The notes: generated by a model not told the origin, from the sequence alone. Shown: positions 41,984 through 51,673, counted from the first letter of the stretch. The stretch is 61,334 nt of DNA from Bifidobacterium amazonense (GCF_018555435.2 NZ_JAFEJT020000014.1:1-61334), one strand, 5' to 3'. Translations and numbers: made by a program.

Positions 41984-44514
41984 CAGTGGATCTCCTTTGC
42001 GTTGGCGCCGCCGTTGATGGCCTCGGTGACGGCGGTCACGGCCGAATGCAGCAGACCTTCGGCGCCCATGGCGGTGTCCCGTGCCTGCTGCGGCAGGTTG
42101 TGGTGGATGTATTCGATGACGATGAGCGCGATGTCCACGATCACGATCAGCGCCAGCCATGCGGCGAGGAAGCCTATGCCCGGTCCGACGATCGTCATGA
42201 TCGCGAAGAACGCGACCGGCACCAGCCAGATGAGGTGGAATCCGAAACGGATCAGATGCGGGTACAGCCGTTCGAACTTCTCGGCCCGACGTCGCACGCC
42301 CGCACCCCAGGTCGGATCGGCGAGCATCTTGCGCACGGTGATCATGACGTTGCGCTCGGCGCCGACTATCTCCAGCCGCTTCGTGTTGATCAGATCGGTA
42401 TCGGCCAGTTCGCGGTTGAACAGGTCGTTGAGATTGGCGAGCGCCGGGCGGCACAGCAGCGCCATCAGCAGGAACGCCACGGCGAACGTCGAGGTCTGCC
42501 CGAGCCGTATCCAGAAGTCCGCGCCGTAGAAGCCGCCGATCGCCTCGCGCAGCGCCTCGACTCCGTAGGTGAACGGCAGGAGGGGGTACAGTCTCTGGTA
42601 GAAGGACGGCATCATTTCGATCGGGTACATGCCGCCTGCGCCCGGTACCTGCAGTATCAGGAATATCACGCTGAGCGCCATGCCGATGTGTCGGAACATC
42701 ATGACCAGGCTGTAGGCGATGGAGATGTAGGTCATCGAGCAGATCATGGTGCCGAGGTAGTACGCCCATGGCACGTTGCATTGGATGCCGATGATGAGGT
42801 TGCCGGATGCGATCACGATGCTTTGCAGGATCGCGACGGCCATGAGCAGCAGCCAGCGTCCGAGGAACGCCTGTTTCGGCGTGAGGCCCTCGATGCCGTC
42901 CGAGTCGGCGTCGTTGCGCAGCAGGGTGAGTGCCACGAATGCGCCGGCCCAGCAGGCCAGGTTCGTGAAGAACGGGGCGATGGCGGTGCCGTAGTTCTTC
43001 ATCGGATAGTATTCGCGGCTGTCCAGTCCGACCGGGGATGCGAGGAATGAGGAGATCTGGTCGGCGTCCGCGTGTGCGAGATCGTTGACGCCGGCCCATG
43101 CGTCGCTTGCGCGCAGCACGGCGAAGTCGGCCTGGGTGCTCTGCACCGATTCGCTCACCCGGCCGAGGGCCGTGCCGGTTTGTCTCATCACGTCGGAGGC
43201 CGTTTTCAGGGTGTTGTCGAATTGGGCGAGATTGGCGTCGAGCTGTTCGAGGGATTCGGATGCGCCGCCCACCGTTCCCGACAGGCCGACGAGTTGGGTG
43301 GAGATTCCGTTGAGGCTGCCGTCGATGGTCTCCGAGGCGTCCGAGGACATTGATGACAGGTTGCTCGTCGTTTTGTTCAGCGTGTTCAGTGAATCGGACA
43401 GTCGCTGGTTCGTCATGGCCATTGCGGAGGGGATGCCGTCGTTCAGCTGTTTCACCGCATCGATGTGCTTGGCGAGATCGCGCTGCTGTTGTCTGGCTTG
43501 GGCAAGGGCGTCCGAACCGGCGAGCTGCGAGTCGGATGCCATCGCGTCGATGGCGTCCTCCAGGGCGTCGTTCGCCGTTTCGAGTGTGGACAGCGAGGAT
43601 TCGACGCGGCCGGAGATCGTCTCCGTATTGCCGTTGACGGTATCCGTCATGCCTTCGATGCGCCCCGAGATGGCGCCGAATCCCGCCTGTCCCTGACTGG
43701 CTGCCGTGTTCGCGGCCTGTTGGAACGCCGACAGGTTCTTGCGTGCCGCGTCGACGGACGTTGCCGTGTCGCCGATGCTTGCGGACAGCGTGTTCGCGCG
43801 GTTCGCGATGCTTGCGATGCGTTGTCGTGCCTGGGTGATGGCGGAACGCGAGTCCGAGATGGCGGATTGCGAGTCGGCGACTTTGCGTTGCGCCGACGTG
43901 ATGCTGGACTGGACTTCGCCGAGCTTCTCGTCGAGCTGGTTTGCCGTCCCGTCGAGGGAGTCGTTCATCTTGCCGGCTTCTTCGGCAAGGGTCGTGGTGA
44001 CGGTGGAGCTGACGGTGGAGACGAATGATTCGTTGATCTGCTGTTCGAGCGCGTTGGCGCCGGATTGCGTCACTCGCGGCGATAGCGTGTTGACCTTTTC
44101 GTTGACGTAGAAGGACAGTTCGGGCCGCGTGAAGGTGCCGTGCAGCACGCTGGTCAGATCCGAGCTGAAGTCTTCCGGGATCACGATGGCGGCATAGTAT
44201 TCGCCGGATTCCACGCCGTTCCTGGCTTGCGTCTCGCTCACGAACCGCCAGCCCAGATCGTGGTTGTCTTCAAGCGCGTCGATGGCCTGGTCGCCCACGT
44301 TGAGCTCGGTGCCGTTCACCGAGGCCCCCTTGTCGTTGTTAGCCACCGCGATCGGCACGTTGCCGGTATTGGCGTACGGGTCGAGGTTCGCCGCAACGTT
44401 GAACCATGAGTACAATCCCGGCACGAAGCAGGACGCGAACACGATGATCACCGCGGCGGGCACCGCGCAGATGCGCTTCACGTCACGGATGAAAACGCGA
44501 ATGATGTTATGCAT
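41983..44514 (-). CDS. YhgE/Pip-type ABC-2 membrane protein (first of pair)
   Basis: The 843-residue protein begins MHNIIRVFIRDVKRICAVPA, then a transmembrane helix and YSWFNVAANLDPYANT. GEYYAAIVIPEDFSS, a long coiled-coil extracellular region and an ABC-2-type C-terminal permease (YPIEMMPSFYQRLYPLLPFTYGVEAL region) follow. It has about 100 more C-terminal residues than its neighbour, with two extra hydrophobic helices near residues 760-805. Members include the Lactococcus phage-infection protein Pip. It has its own likely promoter at 44635-44663. It lies downstream of the ABC ATPase and FtsX permease. Confidence 0.88.
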   Translation of the reverse strand: MHNIIRVFIRDVKRICAVPAAVIIVFASCFVPGLYSWFNVAANLDPYANTGNVPIAVANNDKGASVNGTELNVGDQAIDALEDNHDLGWRFVSETQARNGVESGEYYAAIVIPEDFSSDLTSVLHGTFTRPELSFYVNEKVNTLSPRVTQSGANALEQQINESFVSTVSSTVTTTLAEEAGKMNDSLDGTANQLDEKLGEVQSSITSAQRKVADSQSAISDSRSAITQARQRIASIANRANTLSASIGDTATSVDAARKNLSAFQQAANTAASQGQAGFGAISGRIEGMTDTVNGNTETISGRVESSLSTLETANDALEDAIDAMASDSQLAGSDALAQARQQQRDLAKHIDAVKQLNDGIPSAMAMTNQRLSDSLNTLNKTTSNLSSMSSDASETIDGSLNGISTQLVGLSGTVGGASESLEQLDANLAQFDNTLKTASDVMRQTGTALGRVSESVQSTQADFAVLRASDAWAGVNDLAHADADQISSFLASPVGLDSREYYPMKNYGTAIAPFFTNLACWAGAFVALTLLRNDADSDGIEGLTPKQAFLGRWLLLMAVAILQSIVIASGNLIIGIQCNVPWAYYLGTMICSMTYISIAYSLVMMFRHIGMALSVIFLILQVPGAGGMYPIEMMPSFYQRLYPLLPFTYGVEALREAIGGFYGADFWIRLGQTSTFAVAFLLMALLCRPALANLNDLFNRELADTDLINTKRLEIVGAERNVMITVRKMLADPTWGAGVRRRAEKFERLYPHLIRFGFHLIWLVPVAFFAIMTIVGPGIGFLAAWLALIVIVDIALIVIEYIHHNLPQQARDTAMGAEGLLHSAVTAVTEAINGGANAKEIH

Positions 44515-44608
44515 GGGTCAGGTCTCTTTCCAATGTCGCTTGCTTATCGTCCGCAATCCGCCCGCAACGCAGGCTGGTGCCGGACCACCGATCATCAAAT
44601 TCAATCAT

Positions 44609-44663
44609 CACGTTGTCGATTTAAGGCGGTTCATATTATGCCGCCCCTCACGGTTCGCCGCAA
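44609..44663 (-). promoter_or_regulatory. Promoter of the YhgE/Pip pair with TetR-like half site
   Basis: On the minus strand, TTGCGG (44658-44663 complement), a 17-base spacer and CATAAT (44635-44640 complement) form a promoter. ACAACGTG (44609-44616 complement), just downstream, matches half of the TetR-side operator at 49080. The pair may be co-regulated with the upstream ABC genes. Confidence 0.45.
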
Positions 44664-44758
44664 CGAACAGATTCTTCGAAACTGTCGATTCGAACGCGGC
44701 CGCGCCGGCGGAATACCACCGACGCGGCCCGTCATCGGCGCGTCCGCCGTGTCGCCGC

Positions 44759-47700
44759 TCACTCGACCGACTTGAGCGCGGCGAGCATGTCGACCGTCTT
44801 GAGCTGCCGGTAGACGACCCAGCCGAGCGCTGCGAGCACCACGGCGACGAGCGCGAACGGCACCACGAACGCCGGCCAGCCGAGCGCCGGGTCGAACATG
44901 ACCTCGTCGGGCGGCACCTCGGCGATGATGTACCGGTGCAGTCCCGCGCCGAATCCATAACCGGCGAGAATGCCCAACGCCGACAGCACGATGGTTTCGC
45001 GGTAGATGTACATGGTCGTCTCGTCGCTATGGAAGCCGAGCACCTTGATGGTGGACAGCTCGCGGATGCGTTCGGACACGTTGAGGTTCGTCAGGTTGTA
45101 CAGGATCACCACGGCGAGCAGTCCGGAGACGAGCACCAGCACCTCCATGATCTGGTTCAGGGAGTCGACGATCGTGGCGACCTGGTTCTTCATCGTGGTG
45201 TTCTGCACGACGCCGCGCACGCCGTCGTCGGTCATGAACCGCGCGCCCTGCTTCTCGGCGTTCTCGATCGAATTGTCCTTGAGCCGCACGAGATAGGCGT
45301 TCGGCTGGTAGTCCTCGCCGAACACGTGCTCGTATCCGCCCGACGACATGACCATGAGATGGCCGATGTACATTTCGTTCACGCCGTCGACGCGCACGGA
45401 GCGTTCGACGCCGTCCTCGCCGGTGACGCGGATCGTGTCGCCGTCCTTCGCGCCGAGCATCGAGGCCATGCGTTCGGAGATGACCGCGCCGCGGTCGGTG
45501 AGGATCTGCGGTGTATGATTCACGCGCGAGCGCAGGGTCACATAGTCGGCGAAGTTGTACGTGTCGTCGGTGACGAGCAACGTGATCGACTGCTTGTCGT
45601 CCTGCTTGCCGGCGGTTTTGGTGAGTTCCTCGTAGCGGATCGGCATCGCCTCGTCCACGGCCTTGTCGCCCATGCTCTTGGCGACCGATGCGCGCTGGTC
45701 GTCGTTGTTGTCGGATTTTTCGGCGACGATCATGTCGTAGTGGATCACCTCGTCGAACTGGCGTTCGCTGATCTGGTTGATCGACCCCTGCACGCCGAGT
45801 CCGGCGACGAGCATCGACACCGAACCCATCACGCCGAAGATCGTCATGAACCCGCGCGTCTTGTAGCGGAACAGGTTCCTCGCGGTGACCTTGCGCGTGA
45901 AGCTGAGCCGGCTCCAGATGGGAGTCAGCCGTTCGAGGAAGATCTTCGACCCTTTGGCCGGCGGCTTGGGCAGGAGCAGCGCGGCCGGTTTGTCCTTGAG
46001 CTCGCGGGCGGCGGCGAGCATGGCAGGCACGACGGCGCTCACCCACGCGAGCAGGAACGCGGCCACGGTGACCGTGGGGTGGAATTTCAGTTCGATGGCC
46101 GGCATCGTGAACCCGCTGCTGTACGCGTGGTAGACGATGAGCGGCATGACCGTATGTCCGGCCGCGACACCGAGGATGGTGCCGACGGTGGACGCGGCGA
46201 ACCCGTAGACCGTGAATTTCTTGAGGATGTCCGCGTTGCCATAGCCGAGCGCCTTGAGCGTGCCGGAGTTGACGCGTTCCTCGTCGACCATGCGGCCCAT
46301 CGTGGAGAACGTGACGAGCGCGGCCACGAAGTAGAGGAACACGGGGAAGATCAGCGCGAGCTTTTCGACGATGTTCGCGACGATCTCGTACACGCGGTAG
46401 CCGTTGGACGTGAGTCCTTCGCGCCGGCCGTCGATCGAGTAGGCGGGCACTTCGAGCGTGTCGACCTTCTCGCGGGCGAGCGCGATCTCGCGTTCGGCAT
46501 CCTTGATCTTCGCTTCGGCGGCGGGCTTCGCGTCGTTGAACTCCTGCAGTTTTTCGGCATACTCGTCCTCGGCTTTTTCGATGTCGCGCTGGCCTTGGAT
46601 GAGCTGCGTGGCGCCGTTCGCGGCGCTACCGGATGAGCCCGTGCCGGCCGGCGCGGTGGAGACGGCCTGGCCGAGTTCGGTCTGCTTGGCGGCGAGCTGG
46701 TTGGACGCGTCGGCGAGCGCGGCCGCGTTCTTCTGGTATTCCTCGGTGCTCTCCTCAAGTTGCGTGGCTCCGTCGTTCCACTGTTGGAGCGCGGTGTTGT
46801 AGGCGTTCAGTTGGCTGTTGTATTGGGCGACGGCGTCGTTGTAGGCGTTCAATGCTTTGTCGTACTGGGCTTTGACGGTGTCGTACAGGCTGCCGGTCAG
46901 TCCGCTGTTCGCCCAGTCGGTCAGGAGCGTGCCGGTGTTGTCGAGCGTCGGCTTGACCGATTCGAGGATGGTACGGGCCGCGTCGAGCTGTGTTTTGGCC
47001 TGCGTAAGCTGCTGCCATGACGAGTCGAGCTGCGCCTGGCCTTGCGTGAGCTGTTGAGCGCCGGCCGCGAGCTGGGTTTGCCCGGAGGTGATCTGCGAGC
47101 CGGCGGATGCGATCTGCGCGAGTGCGCCGGACAGTTCCGCGGCGGCGGTCGAGCCTTGGTCGATGGCGGTGAGCTCGCCTTGGGTCATCTGATCCTTGGC
47201 GGTTTCGATCTGCGTTTTCGCGTCCGTAAGCTGCGTTTGGGCGTCGTCGAGCTGTTGTTTCGCATCGTCGACCTTGGCCTGCGCCTTGTCGATCTGCGTA
47301 CGGCGGTCCGCTCGGATGGAGGCCGCGCGCGCCTTGGGCTGGCCGGCGAGACGTTTGGTGAGCGTGTCCTTGTGCGCCTGCACGCGGTCGCGGTATTCGC
47401 TGGTCCAATAGTCGAGGTGCTGCGTGTCGGCGAACGTCACGCGGCCGATCATCGTCACGTCCGAGTCGAACGTGCCCCGCACGACCACGCCGTAGCCGTC
47501 GAGTTCGCCGGTGCCGGCCGTGGATTGGCCCATGTTGAGGTCGGAGACGATTTCGCTGGCGTCGACGAAGCCGACCACAGTGTACTTGGTCTGGTTGAGG
47601 ATCGTGTCGCCGGCGATGTCGGGCAGTTCGGTGACCTTCACGGTGCTGTCGAGCGCATACCGGTCGCGTTCGGCCGAGTCGAGCGCGATTTCGCCGGTCT

Positions 47701-48169
47701 TGTCCGGCAGACGGCCTTCGATGACGCGGTATCCGGAGACGGCGTCGGGCCTGGAGTAGATGCGCAGGCTGTGGTTGCTGCCCTCGATCGTCACGTCTTT
47801 GAAGTAGCCGAATTCGGCCTGGCGTACGCCGTCGGTCGAGCGGATGATCGTTTCGTCGTCGCGGCTCAGTCCGTAGTCGCTGATGACGGTCACGTCGGCG
47901 AGGTTGTTGTCGCGGTAGAAGGTCGCGCCGGTCGCCTGCATGTCGGGGCCGGTGACGAACAGGCCGACGAGGGCGAACGAGCCGAGCATCATGAGGCTGA
48001 CGATCGAGATGAACCGGCCTTTGGATTTGGCGAGGGTGACGCGGATGTCCTTCCACAGCATGCGTTTGCGGGGCGTGGTCATGCGGCGGTGTTTGCGTTT
48101 GGCGGCGTGGACGCGGTCGTTTCGGCGGCCGGTTTCGGCCGGTTCCATGAAGTCTTCGAGGTCGGTCAC
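44759..48169 (-). CDS. Large FtsX-type ABC transporter permease
   Basis: The 1136-residue permease has an N-terminal transmembrane helix (FISIVSLMMLGSFALVGLFV) and an extracellular MacB-PCD-like region. A long heptad coiled coil spans about residues 320-620 (VDDAKQQLDDAQTQLTDAK and following). Two FtsX modules follow: helices near 690-830 and at the C-terminus, ending VYRQLKTVDMLAALKSVE. The start is GTG, two bases after the ATPase stop, with GGAG upstream; an in-frame ATG lies at 48148. It pairs with the ATPase at 48172. Export of a drug or peptide, or lipid handling, is inferred from family. Confidence 0.88.
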   Translation of the reverse strand: MTDLEDFMEPAETGRRNDRVHAAKRKHRRMTTPRKRMLWKDIRVTLAKSKGRFISIVSLMMLGSFALVGLFVTGPDMQATGATFYRDNNLADVTVISDYGLSRDDETIIRSTDGVRQAEFGYFKDVTIEGSNHSLRIYSRPDAVSGYRVIEGRLPDKTGEIALDSAERDRYALDSTVKVTELPDIAGDTILNQTKYTVVGFVDASEIVSDLNMGQSTAGTGELDGYGVVVRGTFDSDVTMIGRVTFADTQHLDYWTSEYRDRVQAHKDTLTKRLAGQPKARAASIRADRRTQIDKAQAKVDDAKQQLDDAQTQLTDAKTQIETAKDQMTQGELTAIDQGSTAAAELSGALAQIASAGSQITSGQTQLAAGAQQLTQGQAQLDSSWQQLTQAKTQLDAARTILESVKPTLDNTGTLLTDWANSGLTGSLYDTVKAQYDKALNAYNDAVAQYNSQLNAYNTALQQWNDGATQLEESTEEYQKNAAALADASNQLAAKQTELGQAVSTAPAGTGSSGSAANGATQLIQGQRDIEKAEDEYAEKLQEFNDAKPAAEAKIKDAEREIALAREKVDTLEVPAYSIDGRREGLTSNGYRVYEIVANIVEKLALIFPVFLYFVAALVTFSTMGRMVDEERVNSGTLKALGYGNADILKKFTVYGFAASTVGTILGVAAGHTVMPLIVYHAYSSGFTMPAIELKFHPTVTVAAFLLAWVSAVVPAMLAAARELKDKPAALLLPKPPAKGSKIFLERLTPIWSRLSFTRKVTARNLFRYKTRGFMTIFGVMGSVSMLVAGLGVQGSINQISERQFDEVIHYDMIVAEKSDNNDDQRASVAKSMGDKAVDEAMPIRYEELTKTAGKQDDKQSITLLVTDDTYNFADYVTLRSRVNHTPQILTDRGAVISERMASMLGAKDGDTIRVTGEDGVERSVRVDGVNEMYIGHLMVMSSGGYEHVFGEDYQPNAYLVRLKDNSIENAEKQGARFMTDDGVRGVVQNTTMKNQVATIVDSLNQIMEVLVLVSGLLAVVILYNLTNLNVSERIRELSTIKVLGFHSDETTMYIYRETIVLSALGILAGYGFGAGLHRYIIAEVPPDEVMFDPALGWPAFVVPFALVAVVLAALGWVVYRQLKTVDMLAALKSVE

Positions 48170-48171
48170 GG

Positions 48172-48873
48172 TTACCACTCCAGATCCTTGATGTCCATCG
48201 GATGTTCGTTGACGTCGATCGACTTGACATGTGCGTCGTGCATGTGGATGACGCGGTCGGCGATGGGCGCGATGGCCGAGTTGTGGGTGACGATGACGAC
48301 GGTCGCGCCCTTCTTGCGGCTTTGGTCCTGCAGGATCTGCAGGACCTGCTTGCCGGTGTTGTAGTCGAGCGCGCCGGTCGGCTCGTCGCACAGCAGGATC
48401 TTCGGGTTCTTGGCGACGGCGCGGGCGATGGCGACGCGCTGCTGTTCGCCGCCGGACAATTGCGCGGGGAAGTTGTCGACGCGGTCCTTGAGCCCGACGT
48501 CGATGAGCGTCTGCACGGGGTCCTGCGCGTCACGCACGATTTCGGAGGCGAGTTCGACGTTCTCCTTGGCGGTGAGGTTGGCGACGAGGTTGTAGAACTG
48601 GAACACAAAGCCGATGTCGTAGCGGCGGTAGTCGGTGAGCTGACGGGCGGTGTAGTTCGAGATGTCCTTGCCGTCGATGATCACCTGGCCTTCGGAGTTG
48701 GTGTCCATGCCGCCGAGGATGTTGAGCACGGTCGATTTGCCGGCACCGGACGAGCCGAGGATGATCGCGAGCTCGCCTTTTTCAATGCCGAAGCTCACGT
48801 CGTTGTTCGCGACGATGGTCGTGTCGCCCATGTGGTAGCGCTTGAAACTGTGGATCATTTCGATATAGGACAT
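48172..48873 (-). CDS. ABC transporter ATP-binding protein (LolD/MacB type)
   Basis: This 233-residue cassette has Walker [10 protein letters not shown], signature [14 protein letters not shown], Walker [13 protein letters not shown] and switch His in VTHNSAI, all typical of the MacB/LolD class that drives FtsX-type permeases. The start has AAGGAGA upstream. It is the first gene of the minus-strand operon (ATPase, then the FtsX permease two bases later) and is divergent from the TetR gene. Regulation by that repressor is likely, from palindromes in the shared intergenic region. Confidence 0.93.
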   Translation of the reverse strand: MSYIEMIHSFKRYHMGDTTIVANNDVSFGIEKGELAIILGSSGAGKSTVLNILGGMDTNSEGQVIIDGKDISNYTARQLTDYRRYDIGFVFQFYNLVANLTAKENVELASEIVRDAQDPVQTLIDVGLKDRVDNFPAQLSGGEQQRVAIARAVAKNPKILLCDEPTGALDYNTGKQVLQILQDQSRKKGATVVIVTHNSAIAPIADRVIHMHDAHVKSIDVNEHPMDIKDLEW

Positions 48874-48957
48874 GTCGACGTCTCCTTGTCCCCTTCCGGC
48901 TCGGCCGGCTGAAGATGGTCATATGCGTATGCGGTCGTTCACAACACCTTGAATAAA

Positions 48958-48967
48958 CAACATGTTG
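48958..48967. promoter_or_regulatory. Palindrome CAACATGTTG, site 1
   Basis: A perfect 10-bp palindrome about 15 bases downstream of the -10 of the ABC promoter. A bound repressor would block the transcription start. Confidence 0.6.
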
Positions 48968-48981
48968 ATTTAACTGCTGTG

Positions 48982-49011
48982 ATTGTATGAACGGCCAAAA
49001 CACGCAGTCAA
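48982..49011 (-). promoter_or_regulatory. Promoter of the ABC ATPase-permease operon
   Basis: On the minus strand, TTGACT (49006-49011 complement), an 18-base spacer and TACAAT (48982-48987 complement). It lies between palindrome sites 1 and 2. Confidence 0.6.
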
Positions 49012-49022
49012 TGCACAATTAT

Positions 49023-49032
49023 CAACATGTTG
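49023..49032. promoter_or_regulatory. Palindrome CAACATGTTG, site 2
   Basis: Identical to site 1 and placed about 12 bases upstream of the -35 of the ABC promoter. The centres of sites 1 and 2 are 65 bases apart. Confidence 0.6.
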
Positions 49033-49079
49033 TTCAAATAGAGCACCTCGTCGGAAACTGTCGATTTAGTCACTAAACG

Positions 49080-49098
49080 AACAACGTGTTGTTATAAT
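49080..49098 (+). promoter_or_regulatory. Operator-like AACAAC-GT-GTTGTT overlapping the TetR promoter
   Basis: Site 3 (49080-49093) runs directly into TATAAT (49093-49098), the likely -10 of the TetR gene, suggesting autorepression. Just upstream is a second dyad, TTTAGT-C-ACTAAA (49065-49077). Confidence 0.6.
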
Positions 49099-49166
49099 CG
49101 AGGCAGCATTCACCGACTGATCCGACAGCCGAGGCATCACACGCATCATCAGGAAAGAGGACGCAC

Positions 49167-49787
49167 ATGGCATCCGTGACCGGCAAACGCAACACGCAGA
49201 CCGAAGCCAAGATCAAGGCAGCCTTCACCACGCTCGTACAGAGCAAGGGCTTCGACGCGCTGACCGTAAGTGACATCGCCCGCACGGCCGGCATCAACCG
49301 CGGCACGTTCTACATGCACTACGTCGACAAGTTCGATCTGCGCCGACAGCTCATCGACGACACGATCGACGACCTGACCGAAATCCTCATCAAGAACGCC
49401 GAACCGGACGGGCAGGTCACGACCCGTACCGGTAGGGCGATCTGCGACGCGTTCCAGACCAGGGCCATCGCCGAGGCGCTGCGCTACGTCAAGGACGACT
49501 ACGCATTCTTCGACGCGGTCTCCCGCTCCGGCAACGACATGCAGCTGTACGACCGGCTCAAAGAGGTACTCAAGAAGCTCATCATGACGCAGGCCAAACG
49601 GTTCGGCGCCGAACCGCAGTCCAGCTACAACGGCATCCCGGCCGACTACGCCATGGAGATCCTCGTCTCCGCCGTCTCCTCGATCATCTGGCTGTGGATC
49701 CGCCGCGGCTGCAAGGAGTCCCCCGACGAGATCTGCCTCATCATCGAAAAGAACAAGGTCACCGCCCCCATCGACGTGCTGTGGTGA
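49167..49787 (+). CDS. TetR-family transcriptional repressor
   Basis: The 206-residue protein has a TetR N-terminal HTH: LTVSDIARTAGINRGTFYMHYVDKFDLRR at residues 32-60, preceded by TEAKIKAAFTTLVQSKGF. A helical ligand-binding domain ends in a C-terminal TetR segment (EILVSAVSSIIWLWIRRGC). The start ATG follows AGAAAGAGG. It is divergent from the ABC ATPase-FtsX operon, with three CAAC-x-x-GTTG palindromes between, the standard layout for a drug-responsive repressor of an exporter. The ligand is unknown. Confidence 0.92.
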   Translation: MASVTGKRNTQTEAKIKAAFTTLVQSKGFDALTVSDIARTAGINRGTFYMHYVDKFDLRRQLIDDTIDDLTEILIKNAEPDGQVTTRTGRAICDAFQTRAIAEALRYVKDDYAFFDAVSRSGNDMQLYDRLKEVLKKLIMTQAKRFGAEPQSSYNGIPADYAMEILVSAVSSIIWLWIRRGCKESPDEICLIIEKNKVTAPIDVLW

Positions 49788-49877
49788 GGTCCCATCCCAC
49801 CTCCTCTAAAGGGGGAGCTGTCAACGGAGCCGACTGAGGACGAGGAAACACCCGTCACTTCAAGCCCTGCAAAACAC

Positions 49878-50741
49878 TCAGTCCCGCAGGAACGCCACGA
49901 ACGCGGTGGCCGCGGGATTAAGGACCCTCCCCCGCTTCCAAGCGACGGCGGACGGCACGTCGAGACGCGGTTCCAATGGCACGAACCGCAATCCCTCGCC
50001 GATCTGGCCAACGTCGATGCACAGAGCCGGGCCAAGCCCGTGTCGCACCGCGACCGCGGCGTTCAACGGCAGGTTGTAGGTGCCGGCGACCGTCACGGCG
50101 GCACGCACGGCACCGAGCCAGTTGTCGAGCGTGCCGCGCGCCTGCGGCCGATACGGCATCAGCAGCGCACGGCCCGCCAGATCATCGGGCGTGATCACGT
50201 CGAGACGGGTCAGATCGTCGTCGTCGCACATCATCACGCCCCAACGATCCGTCTGCGGCAGCCGCAGGAAATCGAACCGTTCCGCGTCGATCGGCTCGCT
50301 CATCACCGCGATGTCGCTCAACCCCAGTTCCATGCGCTCCCGCGTCACGTCGGCCGTCGCGGAGAACAGGGCGAACCTTACACGCGGATGCAGCGCGCGG
50401 AACGCGGCCATGCGGTCGGCCAGCCAGTCGACGCCACGCAGCTCGCCGCATCCGACCGCGATCTCGCCGTCGAGCCCCGTCTCCGCGTGGTTCGTCACCT
50501 CGGAGACCGTCCTGTCGGCGAGTTCAACGAGCGCACGGGCGCGATCGCGCAGCAGCACGCCTTCGGAGGTGAGCGCAATGGCATGCTGGCCGCGTTCGAA
50601 CAGCCTCACGCCAAGCTCGCGCTCCAACTGTTGCAACTGGCGCGACATCGTGGGCTGGGATATCCGCAGCAATTCGGCGCCTCCCGTCACGCTGCCCTCC
50701 TCGGCCACTGCCAGAAAATACCGCAAGACACGCAGTTCCAT
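49878..50741 (-). CDS. LysR-family transcriptional regulator
   Basis: This 287-residue regulator begins MELRVLRYFLAVAEEGSVTGGAELLRISQPTMSRQ in register with the LysR winged HTH (QLQQLERELGVRLFERG). A LysR substrate-binding domain extends to the C-terminus. It resembles YybE/CatM-type members. It is divergent from the acetyltransferase-esterase-reductase cluster. A near-palindrome, ATGGGCATATGTCCAT, in the intergenic DNA is a candidate binding site. The inducer may be an acetylated sugar or aromatic, but this is speculation. Confidence 0.92.
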   Translation of the reverse strand: MELRVLRYFLAVAEEGSVTGGAELLRISQPTMSRQLQQLERELGVRLFERGQHAIALTSEGVLLRDRARALVELADRTVSEVTNHAETGLDGEIAVGCGELRGVDWLADRMAAFRALHPRVRFALFSATADVTRERMELGLSDIAVMSEPIDAERFDFLRLPQTDRWGVMMCDDDDLTRLDVITPDDLAGRALLMPYRPQARGTLDNWLGAVRAAVTVAGTYNLPLNAAVAVRHGLGPALCIDVGQIGEGLRFVPLEPRLDVPSAVAWKRGRVLNPAATAFVAFLRD

Positions 50742-50868
50742 GACGCCTCCGTCCTCCCATCGTCTTTTCGTCGCCCCTGTTCACGGCCTCGCCGCCATCG
50801 CGAAGCCGGCAACCCGCCGATCGGACACCGACCCAGGCAACGCCATCATCCATACGGTTCAAGCATAG

Positions 50869-50884
50869 ATGGGCATATGTCCAT
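50869..50884. promoter_or_regulatory. Candidate LysR binding site
   Basis: ATGGGCATATGTCCAT is a 16-bp dyad with one mismatched pair, in the middle of the 205-base divergent region between the LysR gene and the acetyltransferase gene. A T-N11-A LysR box can be drawn within it. Confidence 0.4.
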
Positions 50885-50946
50885 GCTATTGGACGATACG
50901 CGGGCATGGCGGTTCAATGGTGACGCATACCGAAAGGACGATCATC

Positions 50947-51576
50947 ATGACAGCCAGCGCAACCATCGACGACGCCGCGACCGACGGCCGCACGGCGAAC
51001 GGCGTACCGGACTCCCCCGCCGACATCCTCGCCAGCGACCGATCCGGCATCCCCGTCGACCCGCATGAACCCGGATACGACGCCGCGATAGGCACGATCA
51101 TCCGCACCGCCAAACGACTGTGCGCCGAACTCAACACGGGATACCACGAACCGGAGGAGACCCACGCGATCTTCGAGCGGATCGTCGGCCACCCCGTCGA
51201 CCAGTCGTTCCGACTCAACCCGCCGTTCCACACGGATTTCGGACACAACATCACGCTCGGCCGCAACGTGTTCATCAACTGGGGGTGCACGCTCATGGAC
51301 CGAGGCGGCATCGCCATCGGCGACGACTCGTTCCTCGGCCCCAACGTGCAGCTCATCACCATCAACCACATGAAGGATCCGACCCGCCGCGCCGTGACCG
51401 TAAGTCGGCCGATCACGATCGGCGCTCGCGTATGGATCGGCGCGGGCGCGACCATCCTGCAGAACGTGACGGTCGGCGACGGCGCGATCGTTGGCGCGGG
51501 CGCGGTCGTCACGCACGACGTGCCGGCCGGCGCGATCGTCGCCGGCAATCCGGCGCGCGTGATCGGCCACGTCTGA
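50947..51576 (+). CDS. Hexapeptide-repeat O-acetyltransferase
   Basis: The 209-residue left-handed beta-helix acetyltransferase has hexapeptide turns [49 protein letters not shown] and [16 protein letters not shown]. The putative catalytic His is in ITINHMKDP, with a CoA tail GNPARVIG. The N-terminal 60 residues are polar and do not match the usual MAT domain well, so the acceptor may differ from maltose. The start has AAAGGAC. First gene of a plus-strand cluster with an esterase and an aldo/keto reductase. Confidence 0.88.
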   Translation: MTASATIDDAATDGRTANGVPDSPADILASDRSGIPVDPHEPGYDAAIGTIIRTAKRLCAELNTGYHEPEETHAIFERIVGHPVDQSFRLNPPFHTDFGHNITLGRNVFINWGCTLMDRGGIAIGDDSFLGPNVQLITINHMKDPTRRAVTVSRPITIGARVWIGAGATILQNVTVGDGAIVGAGAVVTHDVPAGAIVAGNPARVIGHV

Positions 51577-51673
51577 CCGCTCCCGGCAACGGGAGCCCCC
51601 ACACGCATCCGCCGCCGGCACCCCGGCCATCGCGGCGATGCGGCATCCACAGGAAACCAAGGAAAGACCATCC

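Noticed and set aside
41984..43099. Upstream extension of the second YhgE gene to over 1100 residues
   Set aside because: The added part is an Arg-rich shadow of the first YhgE gene. The true start overlaps that gene's stop and has AAGGAG.
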